Shown: positions 7,872 through 13,837 of the stretch, in pieces
How the letters are laid out: each line of letters begins with the position of its first letter
How positions within the stretch are numbered: position 1 is the first letter of the stretch
From: GCA-2699445 sp032127075
GTDB lineage: Bacteria; Actinomycetota; Actinomycetes; S36-B12; GCA-2699445
Length of the DNA: 14,542 nucleotides
Direction of reading: 5' to 3'
NCBI GenBank assembly: GCA_032127075.1
Contig: JAQAZZ010000219.1
Coordinates: forward strand, 1-14,542
The notes under the pieces: model-generated
The model's database searches: none
What the model saw: only the letters and a program-made list of their open reading frames with translations
Told to the model about the DNA's origin: nothing
Translations under genes and position numbers: made by a program

Positions 7872-10700
7872 GTGTCATTGATGGAACGGCTCCTCCGAGT
7901 GGGGGAGAAGCGCACAGTGCGCAACTTGGAGTCGATCGCTCGTCAGGTCAACGCAATCGAAGATGACTTCACCGTCATGACCGATGACGAGCTTCGTGGG
8001 CTGACGCCGCAGTACCGGGAACGCGTGGCCAACGGCGAAGAACTCGACTCCATCATGGCTGAGGCGTTCGCGACGGTGCGTGAAGCGGCTCGGCGGACCC
8101 TCGGCCAGCGCCATTTCGACGTCCAGGTCATGGGTGGTGCCGCGCTGCATCTGGGCAATATCGCCGAGATGAAGACCGGCGAAGGCAAGACCTTGGTGGC
8201 GACGCTCCCGTCGTACCTGAACGCGTTGTCCGGCGGTGGGGTGCACGTCGTGACTGTCAACGACTACCTCGCGGAACGCGACTCAGAGTGGATGGGCCGG
8301 GTGCACCGGTTCCTCGGGCTCGAGGTCGGTGCGATCCTGGCCACGATGAGCCCGGCGCAGCGGCGGGTCGCCTACGCCGCAGACGTCACCTACGGGACCA
8401 ACAACGAATTCGGGTTCGACTATCTGCGCGACAACATGGCGTGGAGCACCGACGAGATGGTCCAACGCGGCCATGCCTTCGCCATCGTCGACGAGGTGGA
8501 CTCAATCCTCATCGACGAGGCCCGCACCCCGCTGATCATCAGTGGTCCGGCGGATGAGGCGCCCCAGTGGTACGTGGAGTTCGCCCGGTTGACGCGCATG
8601 CTCGAACGCGACGACGACTACGAGGTCGACGAGAAGAAGCGCAACATCTCCATCCATGAAAGCGCCATCGACAAAGTGGAGGATCAACTGGGGATCGGCA
8701 ACCTCTATGACACGGTGAACTCCCCGCTCGTGGCGTACCTGAGCAACGCCGTCAAGGCCAAGGAGCTGTACAAGCGCGACCGCGACTACGTGGTCATCGA
8801 CGGTGAGATCCTCATCGTCGACGAGCACACCGGTCGGGTGCTGTCGGGGCGGCGCTACAGCGAGGGCCTGCACCAGGCGCTGGAGGCCAAGGAGAACGTC
8901 GAGATCAAGGCCGAGAACCAGACACTGGCGACCATCACGCTGCAGAACTACTTCAGGCTCTACGACAAGCTGTCGGGCATGACCGGCACCGCGATGACGG
9001 AGGCCAACGAGTTCGGACAGATCTACAAGCTCGGGGTTGTGCCGATCCCCACCAACCAGCCGTTGATCCGCGCCGACGAGGCCGATCTGATCTATCGCAC
9101 CGAGGTGGCCAAGTTCGCCGCCGTCGTCGAGGACATCGTCGAGCGCTACGAGAAGGGCCAGCCGGTCCTGGTCGGCACCGTCAGCGTGGAGAAGAGCGAG
9201 TACCTGTCGGAGCAGCTGCGCAAGCGCGGCGTTCCCCACGAAGTGCTCAACGCCAAGCAGCATGATCGGGAGGCGACCATCGTCGCCCGAGCCGGGCGCA
9301 AGGGCGGCGTCACGGTAGCCACGAACATGGCGGGTCGCGGTACCGACATCATGCTGGGCGGCAACTCCGAGTTCATGGCGGCTGCGTCGTTGGAGGCCAA
9401 GGGCCTCGACCCTGTACAAGATGCCGAGCAGTACGAGCAGGAGTGGCCGGCGGCGCTGCAGGCCGCCCAGGAAGCGGTCCGGGCCGAACACGACGAGGTC
9501 ACCAGGCTCGGCGGCCTCTATGTGCTCGCGACCGAGCGCCATGAGTCGCGCCGGATCGACAACCAGCTGCGCGGCCGGTCGGGCCGTCAGGGCGACCCTG
9601 GCGAGACCCGCTTCTACTTGTCCCTGCAGGACGACCTCATGCGGCTGTTCAAGTCGGACCTTGTGGATGCATTCCTGCGGCGGTTCAACGTTCCGGACGA
9701 CCAGCCCATCGAAGCCGGCATGGTGACCAAGGCGATCGCGTCGGCGCAGACGCAGCGTGAGGCGCAGAACTTCGAGATCCGCAAAGATGTGCTCAAGTAC
9801 GACGATGTGCTCAACCGGCAGCGGATGGTCATCTACGACGAGCGCCGTCGGGTCCTGAACGGCGAGGACATCTCCGAGCAGGTGACCGCGTTCCTCGAGG
9901 AGACGGTGCGCGGCTATGTGGTTGCCGCCACCGCCGACGGCTACGCCGAGGACTGGGATCTCGACCAGTTGTGGACTGCGCTGCGCCAGCTGTACCCGGT
10001 GGGGGTCACGGTGGACGAGCTCATCGAGGCCAGCGGCGGTGACGATGTGACCGCGCTGACGACCGACTTCTTGGCCGAGGAACTCGTCGCCGACGCGCAA
10101 GAGGCCTACGAGCGCCGCGAGAGCGAACTCGGCACTGAGGTGACGCGTGAGTTCGAACGGCGCGTCGCGCTCTCCGTGCTCGACCGCAAGTGGCGCGAGC
10201 ACCTGCATGAGATGGACCACCTGCGCCACGGGATCGGATTGCGGGCGATGGCGCAGCGAGACCCGCTGGTCGAATACCAGCGAGAGGGCTTCGACCTGTT
10301 CAACGGCATGATGGATGCGATCCGGGAAGAGACCGTCGGCTACCTCTTCAACGCAGAGGTGGAGGTTGAGCAGGAGTTCGAGGAAGAAGAGGCGGAAACT
10401 CCTGCCGGTCTGGTCGACGCCACCGGCCTCGGCGCACTGCAGCAGCTGGCCGCTGCACCGGGAGCGGGGTCCGGCAACGGCTCTGGCGGTCCCGACATCC
10501 GGGCGAAGGGGCTCGGCCCGAGCCGGCCCCAACAGATGGAGTACACCGCGCCCAGCGTCGATGGAGCGGGCGGCGCCGTGACGCGCACGGCGTCAGGCGG
10601 GGCTGCTGACGACGACGAGCCGGTGGCGGTGAATCCGAATGCCTCTCGGGCCGAGCGGAGGCGCGCGAACCGGTCGAAGAAGAAGCGCTCGCGTCGCTGA
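7872..10700 (+). CDS. secA: Preprotein translocase ATPase SecA
   Basis: The motor ATPase that pushes unfolded preproteins through SecYEG. 942 residues, close to mycobacterial SecA1 (about 949). GTG 7872 has GGAAGG (7859-7864) seven bases ahead. Walker A MKTGEGKT (100-107), the helicase motif IVDEVDSILIDEARTP (205-220, DEVD at 207-210), the crosslinking/preprotein-binding domain around residues 225-380, and in the second nucleotide-binding fold NMAGRGTDIMLGGNSEF and QLRGRSGRQGDPGETRFYLS. The helical scaffold and wing domain follow, with VLDRKWREHLHEMDHLRHGIGLR. The last 110 residues are acidic, then Gly/Ser-rich, and end in a Lys/Arg tail (RAERRRANRSKKKRSRR) instead of the cysteine zinc motif of many SecAs. 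All of this fits a housekeeping SecA1. It may be transcribed alone or with the preceding regulator. Confidence 0.98.
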   Translation: MSLMERLLRVGEKRTVRNLESIARQVNAIEDDFTVMTDDELRGLTPQYRERVANGEELDSIMAEAFATVREAARRTLGQRHFDVQVMGGAALHLGNIAEMKTGEGKTLVATLPSYLNALSGGGVHVVTVNDYLAERDSEWMGRVHRFLGLEVGAILATMSPAQRRVAYAADVTYGTNNEFGFDYLRDNMAWSTDEMVQRGHAFAIVDEVDSILIDEARTPLIISGPADEAPQWYVEFARLTRMLERDDDYEVDEKKRNISIHESAIDKVEDQLGIGNLYDTVNSPLVAYLSNAVKAKELYKRDRDYVVIDGEILIVDEHTGRVLSGRRYSEGLHQALEAKENVEIKAENQTLATITLQNYFRLYDKLSGMTGTAMTEANEFGQIYKLGVVPIPTNQPLIRADEADLIYRTEVAKFAAVVEDIVERYEKGQPVLVGTVSVEKSEYLSEQLRKRGVPHEVLNAKQHDREATIVARAGRKGGVTVATNMAGRGTDIMLGGNSEFMAAASLEAKGLDPVQDAEQYEQEWPAALQAAQEAVRAEHDEVTRLGGLYVLATERHESRRIDNQLRGRSGRQGDPGETRFYLSLQDDLMRLFKSDLVDAFLRRFNVPDDQPIEAGMVTKAIASAQTQREAQNFEIRKDVLKYDDVLNRQRMVIYDERRRVLNGEDISEQVTAFLEETVRGYVVAATADGYAEDWDLDQLWTALRQLYPVGVTVDELIEASGGDDVTALTTDFLAEELVADAQEAYERRESELGTEVTREFERRVALSVLDRKWREHLHEMDHLRHGIGLRAMAQRDPLVEYQREGFDLFNGMMDAIREETVGYLFNAEVEVEQEFEEEEAETPAGLVDATGLGALQQLAAAPGAGSGNGSGGPDIRAKGLGPSRPQQMEYTAPSVDGAGGAVTRTASGGAADDDEPVAVNPNASRAERRRANRSKKKRSRR

Positions 10701-10706
10701 CTGGCG

Positions 10707-11117
10707 TTACTTCACCTCCGCGGCGGTCACCAGCCATCTGTCCCCCCGCCGGCGCAGTTGCACGGCCACCGCCTGGCAGCGCTGACGGCCCTGCACCACG
10801 GCACACGCTTCGACAGTGACCGGGGAAACGTGGACCACCCGCACACTGGCCGTCCGCTGTATCGGTGCGTTGCCCCGTGAGGCAGCCGCAGTGTGCAGCA
10901 GCCTCAGCCGGCTCAAGACCGAGGGGCTCACCACGCGGTGCATATTGGCCGCCGGTCGGGCCCCGGCGGCAACCTCGGCGATACCGGCGCACACCTGCGC
11001 GATCCACCTCTCCATCGCGGTCGACCTCGGCGGCGTCGGCTGGCGGGGCACGGGGTCAACCCCCTTGCGCTTCCACTGCAGCGGTAGTTGCTGCTGTCCA
11101 CGAGTGATCCCACCCAC
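10707..11117 (-). CDS. Rv3235-family protein of unknown function
   Basis: A 136-residue basic protein resembling the actinobacterial Rv3235 family, which lies next to secA. The core (about residues 35-136) has the family pattern: an alpha-helical stretch WIAQVCAGIAEVAAGARPAA, then VSPSVLSRLRLL, then beta-rich VRVVHVSPVTVEACAVVQ and a terminal RRGDRWLVTAAEVK. The first 35 residues are Pro/Arg-rich with no fold visible. Start GTG 11117 is chosen because GGGGGAGGA lies six bases ahead of it on the minus strand; the open frame extends to 11432 but overlaps the divergent gene. It is convergent with secA, with only six bases between stops. Function unknown; the family fold resembles small SnoaL/NTF2-like domains only in outline, which I would not rely on. 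Confidence 0.75.
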   Translation of the reverse strand: MGGITRGQQQLPLQWKRKGVDPVPRQPTPPRSTAMERWIAQVCAGIAEVAAGARPAANMHRVVSPSVLSRLRLLHTAAASRGNAPIQRTASVRVVHVSPVTVEACAVVQGRQRCQAVAVQLRRRGDRWLVTAAEVK

Positions 11118-11330
11118 GGCCGGTCCTCCCCCCACCAGTACCGGCCAGACGATATCCGGCTGCCGACTGTTGGATGCTGTTTGATGCGATTTGACTGTTC
11201 TGGGGCTATTCAACGTGTCTGCCGGCGGGCGGTCAATGAATCCGGTTGTGGTGCGCGTCACAGCCACTGGCTGCCGGTTGCCCCGGGATTGCCGGCGTGG
11301 CGCATGCTTCGCACGGCGGAAGGGGGCGGT
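11118..11330. promoter_or_regulatory. Divergent intergenic region with AT-richer centre
   Basis: This 213-base region separates two divergent genes. Bases 11168-11212 are noticeably richer in A/T than the surroundings and contain TTGATG (11181), TTGACT (11191) and TATTCA (11207), but no pair has proper 16-19 base spacing. On the minus strand TTGAAT (11213-11208) could serve the Rv3235-family gene. The region probably holds both promoters; I cannot assign them. The two ends carry the Shine-Dalgarno tracks of the flanking genes. Confidence 0.45.
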
Positions 11331-11867
11331 GTGACCGAACTGCCGCAGATGTGGGAGCTGTCGGCTCTGGTGCAGATGGAGGAGAAGGCGGACGCCGCCG
11401 AGCACATGCGCACCGCCATCCTCGTGGAACAAGCTTCGGTGGCTCTCGCCGACCGGTTGCGGGGGGCTACGGGGTGGGCGGCCTCGCTGCGATGTGTGGA
11501 CGGCGTCGCAGTGACCGGGTCCGTTGAACTGGCCACCGCGGATTCCGTCGTCCTCGCCGACGGCAGGCAGCGATTGCTCGTCCCCCTCGCCGCCATTGCC
11601 GCCGCAACTGTTTCCGAGATCCCACCCGCGCTGCCGGCGCGCGGCGCGGAGCGCGCTTCAGCACGGACGGTGCTGCGGGATCTGGTGGACCGCGGCATCA
11701 CGCTCGTGATCACCGGCGGGGTCGAGGCTGCCGGGGTGCTGGTGGCGGTGGGTTCCGACCACCTCGCGCTGGCCGCGGATGGTCGGATCACGATGATCCC
11801 CATGGCCGCGGTTGTGCGCGTCGGGTGGCGCCGCGACCGGGAGCTCAGCCCAGGACCTCCCGATTGA
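11331..11867 (+). CDS. Uncharacterised protein with two tandem Sm-like repeats
   Basis: A 178-residue protein that I do not recognise as a named family. Residues 8-46 are a predicted helix rich in Glu/Ala (LSALVQMEEKADAAEHM). Two similar units follow: residues 47-95 with GVAVTGSVELATADSVVLAD and VPLAAIAAATV, and residues 120-166 with GVEAAGVLVAVGSDHLALAAD and IPMAAVVRVGW. The shared pattern (Gly, x-Gly-x-Val, hydrophobic strand, acidic turn, x-x-Pro-hydrophobic-Ala-hydrophobic) looks like the five-stranded Sm/LSm or a related small barrel. This is my reading of the sequence, not a database match. GTG 11331 is preceded by GGAAGGGGG (11318-11326); ATG 11304 is an alternative with a poorer site. 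The last 23 bases overlap the convergent HTH gene. RNA binding is possible but unproven. Confidence 0.72.
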   Translation: MTELPQMWELSALVQMEEKADAAEHMRTAILVEQASVALADRLRGATGWAASLRCVDGVAVTGSVELATADSVVLADGRQRLLVPLAAIAAATVSEIPPALPARGAERASARTVLRDLVDRGITLVITGGVEAAGVLVAVGSDHLALAADGRITMIPMAAVVRVGWRRDRELSPGPPD

Positions 11868-12102
11868 CAACCCCGCCCGCTGCCTCCTCAGGGTGGGTCG
11901 GGTCTGCCTTGATCGCTTCCTCGGTCTGGGCGTACATCCGTTGGATGTAGTCCTCGAGGTCGTTCTCCTCGATGCGCCATTTGCCGCGGCCGCCGACCTT
12001 CATTCCCCGCAACTCGCCGCTGCGGACCAGCGAGTAGGCCTGGTCCGCTGAGATGTTCAGCACATCTGCCACGTCCGCCAGCGTCAGGAACCGGTAATCC
12101 AC
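11845..12102 (-). CDS. Excisionase-type helix-turn-helix DNA-binding protein
   Basis: An 85-residue protein with one HTH_17/excisionase (MerR-like winged helix) domain: FLTLADVADVLNISADQAYSLVRSGELRG, then the wing GGRGKWRIEENDLEDYIQ, in residues 5-55. The C-terminal 30 residues are Glu/Ala-rich and probably helical then flexible. Despite the domain name, proteins of this type are common chromosomal regulators in actinobacteria (BldC is a relative), and no integrase or attachment site is nearby, so a phage origin is not supported. The GTG at 12102 has no Shine-Dalgarno sequence. It is divergent from the CpaE-like gene, 64 bases away, which could be its target. Confidence 0.86.
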   Translation of the reverse strand: MDYRFLTLADVADVLNISADQAYSLVRSGELRGMKVGGRGKWRIEENDLEDYIQRMYAQTEEAIKADPTHPEEAAGGVVNREVLG

Positions 12103-12166
12103 GGTCTAATGCTGACACGGGAATGCCGCTCGGGGTGCACCGGGCGACGACGTAGGGGGGTGTGCC
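12103..12166. promoter_or_regulatory. Divergent promoter region between HTH and CpaE-like genes
   Basis: 64 bases. On the minus strand CAGCAT (12114-12109) lies at -12 to -7 from GTG 12102 and keeps the conserved second A and last T of a -10 box, so the HTH gene may be leaderless; this is weak. On the plus strand AGGGGGG (12154-12160) stands six bases before GTG 12167 as a ribosome binding site. Confidence 0.35.
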
Positions 12167-13273
12167 GTGAGACCGGTGCCGACTGTGATCGCGGCCAGCG
12201 GGTCCGCCGCCTTCGCCGAGACGCTGCGCAGACCCGGCTCGGGCTTCCTGGTCCTGCGCCAGACGGCCGACCCCGTCGAGCTGGTCAGCGCGGCCACTGT
12301 CCTGCGCCCCGCCCTGGTCCTGGTCGAGGTCGATTGCCCCGAAGTGGCCGGAGTCGTCGGCGAACTCTCGCAGAGCGCGGCGCTGGTCCTCGCCGTCGGT
12401 TCGCCGGCGGCGGCCACCCATCGCGACGCTGCGCAGAGTTGGGGGCTGCCGCTGACCGACGGCTCGCCGCCGGAACTGGCCAGGCTGTTGTCCAGCCGGC
12501 CGGCAGCGGTCGGTGCGGCCGCGCCATCCGCCCGGGGACGCGTGGTCGCCGTGTGCGGACCCGCCGGCTCCCCCGGGGTCTCCTGCGTCGCAGGCAACCT
12601 CGCGGCGGAACTGCCGGGCGAGTCCATCCTGGTGGACGCCGACCCCGGCGCTGCGGCGCAGGCCTTCATCTTCGGGGCGCGGGCCGAGCCGGCGGGGCTG
12701 CTTGCAGCGTTGGCGCGCAGCCGCGCCGGGGTGATCGACCGGGACAGTTGGCTGTCCTGCCTGACGCCGGTCGCCGGCGAGGTCCTGCTCGCCACCGGAA
12801 CGGCGGACGGCGCAGCGCTGGCCGAGTTCGCCGACGGGCTCGCCGCAGTCGCCGACGCCAGTCGCCGCTGCGCCGCCGCGACCGTGCTCGACTGCGGCAG
12901 CGGCGATCTGCCGGAGTGGGGGGCGCGCGCGGTCGCCGACGCCGAAGCCGTGGTGGTCGTGGCCTCACCGACGGCTCTGGGAATCCACCGTCTCTCCCGC
13001 TGGTGGTCGGTGCACCGCCCCGTGCTGTCCGGGTCGGTGGTGCTGGCGTGGAACCGGGTCGGGGGGTCGGGCAGCTCCGCCCTCGGCCCGGACCCCGTGG
13101 CACGGCTGCGGGAGGCCTCGGCGCTGGCCGGTGCCGGAGTGGGTTTCGCGGTGCTGTCCGAAGATGACGATGCCGCCGCAGCGATGAACCGCAGGCCGGG
13201 GCCGCTGGTGGATGTCGCCCCCGACTGCGAACTACGCAGCGGGCTGCGGGACCTGGCCGCGAGGCTCCTCTGA
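12167..13273 (+). CDS. CpaE/Ssd-like MinD-superfamily protein, Walker A lysines absent
   Basis: A 368-residue protein of the kind annotated as septum site-determining protein (Rv3660c/Ssd) or CpaE. Residues 1-110 look like a receiver-type domain without phosphorylation residues. From residue 125 comes a ParA/MinD-like fold: strand VVAVCGPAG, loop GPAGSPGVS (131-139), SILVDADPG (153-161) and VLDCGSGDLPEW (240-251), then AVVVVASPTALGIHRL (261-276). In the usual deviant Walker A, KGGxGKT, both lysines are conserved; here those positions are Ala133 and Val138, so ATP hydrolysis is doubtful. CpaE proteins place Tad/Flp pilus machinery at the pole, and Ssd affects division in mycobacteria. No cpaF/tadA, tadBC, flp or SAF-domain gene follows. 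GTG 12167 has a good RBS. Which of the two roles applies is open. Confidence 0.78.
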   Translation: MRPVPTVIAASGSAAFAETLRRPGSGFLVLRQTADPVELVSAATVLRPALVLVEVDCPEVAGVVGELSQSAALVLAVGSPAAATHRDAAQSWGLPLTDGSPPELARLLSSRPAAVGAAAPSARGRVVAVCGPAGSPGVSCVAGNLAAELPGESILVDADPGAAAQAFIFGARAEPAGLLAALARSRAGVIDRDSWLSCLTPVAGEVLLATGTADGAALAEFADGLAAVADASRRCAAATVLDCGSGDLPEWGARAVADAEAVVVVASPTALGIHRLSRWWSVHRPVLSGSVVLAWNRVGGSGSSALGPDPVARLREASALAGAGVGFAVLSEDDDAAAAMNRRPGPLVDVAPDCELRSGLRDLAARLL

Positions 13274-13307
13274 GCGATTTCGATCCGCGCCGCCGGACAG
13301 CCAGAGA

Positions 13308-13342
13308 CCGGACCCCTCGCTCTACGGGTCCGAGGGATCCGG
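13308..13342 (+). terminator. Probable terminator hairpin after CpaE-like gene
   Basis: Bases 13308-13319 pair with 13331-13342 over 12 positions with one C/A mismatch; the loop is 11 bases. It begins 35 bases after the CpaE-like stop. No U tract follows, which is usual for many actinobacterial terminators. GGACCC (13310-13315) can instead pair with GGGTCC (13326-13331), a competing fold. Confidence 0.5.
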
Positions 13343-13350
13343 CCCTGGTT

Positions 13351-13374
13351 GCGGATGGGAACTATCCCCTCCGC
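13351..13374 (+). terminator. Second hairpin in tandem
   Basis: GCGGA (13351-13355) pairs with TCCGC (13370-13374), one T/C mismatch follows, then GGG pairs with CCC around the 6-base loop AACTAT. It lies 8 bases after the preceding hairpin. Tandem terminator or part of a structured RNA. Confidence 0.4.
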
Positions 13375-13434
13375 GGGATGTGTCCATAACCTGACGCACG
13401 CGAGCCCTGGCCTCGACTGTCTTCTCCTGTCGCC

Positions 13435-13461
13435 GATACCCCGCCGGTAGACCCCGGTATC
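13435..13461. repeat. Inverted repeat GATACC/GGTATC
   Basis: Perfect 6-base arms (13435-13440 and 13456-13461) separated by 15 bases. The A/T-containing arms stand out in this GC-rich DNA and could be an operator or an RNA stem. No partner gene is evident. Confidence 0.3.
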
Positions 13462-13627
13462 TCCTTTCGAGTCACCGTTCGTCCGGGACATCTTCACGGG
13501 ATCGGCGGGATCGGTGTCCGGCGACCAAGACAGGTGCCAGTTCCGGCTCCGTTGACCTTCGCGCATCCGCTATGAACTTGCTGCCCTCCTCGATCGGAGC
13601 CTGGAGATGGGTGTCGGGCTGCGAACT

Positions 13628-13652
13628 GGGAGGACATACATACTGTCCCCCC
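13628..13652. repeat. Hairpin with CCCCCC arm
   Basis: GGGAGGACA (13628-13636) pairs with TGTCCCCCC (13644-13652) with one A/C mismatch around the 7-base loop TACATAC. The AT-rich loop in GC-rich DNA is unusual. It is 186 bases before the acyltransferase start, so it may belong to its leader or to an antisense transcript. Confidence 0.35.
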
Positions 13653-13779
13653 TGTGCTGGCAGCGAAGCAACGACAGCGGCAGCCCCGGGCCGGGAATCA
13701 CCCGTTGTGCGTAACCGATGGCCCTGGTGCACCCGCTGAGAGGTGGGTCACAAGCGCCGCGCGAGGGCTCGTCCCTGCG

Positions 13780-13808
13780 TCGAGGCAGTGGGTCGCGCAT
13801 GAAACGAT
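13780..13808 (+). promoter_or_regulatory. Weak candidate promoter of acyltransferase gene
   Basis: TCGAGG (13780-13785), 17 bases, then AACGAT (13803-13808). The -10 keeps the second A and final T. The ribosome binding site AGGAGG (13826-13831) stands six bases ahead of ATG 13838 and is strong. Confidence 0.25.
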
Positions 13809-13837
13809 AGGGGGCGGACCATGACAGGAGGACCACA

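Larger units (their letters stand above)
13274..13837. other. 564-base gap without a convincing gene; several inverted repeats
   Basis: Short open frames exist on both strands, but none has family-like sequence, a good ribosome binding site with proper spacing and the G/C third-position bias of the neighbours. It contains four inverted repeats, listed separately, a direct repeat GATCGG-cg-GGATCGG near 13500-13514, and an orphan AAAGGAGAT on the minus strand (13469-13461) with no start codon at a useful distance. No tRNA-like T arm is seen. It may hold terminators, a non-coding RNA or decayed coding DNA. Confidence 0.55.

Noticed and set aside
10742..10747. Run of six C as part of a 6C-type RNA
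   Set aside because: It lies within the coding region of the Rv3235-family gene, where it encodes Arg-Gly-type codons on the minus strand, and has no flanking stem.
11845..12102. Excisionase-like HTH as sign of a prophage or integrated element
   Set aside because: No integrase, att repeats, tRNA or composition change nearby; this HTH type is common in ordinary actinobacterial regulators.
12106..13566. 486-codon minus-strand frame antisense to the CpaE-like gene
   Set aside because: Ser/Ala/Thr/Arg-rich shadow of a well-supported gene; no domain.
13572..13739. 55-residue plus-strand frame with a Cys-x7-Cys-x2-Cys pattern in the gap
   Set aside because: No ribosome binding site, third positions much less G/C-biased than in the neighbouring genes, and no family resemblance.
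13472..13836. Minus-strand frames of 86 and 88 codons in the gap
   Set aside because: Low-complexity Arg/Ser/Pro content typical of antisense frames in GC-rich DNA; they overlap each other in different frames, and no start is well placed.
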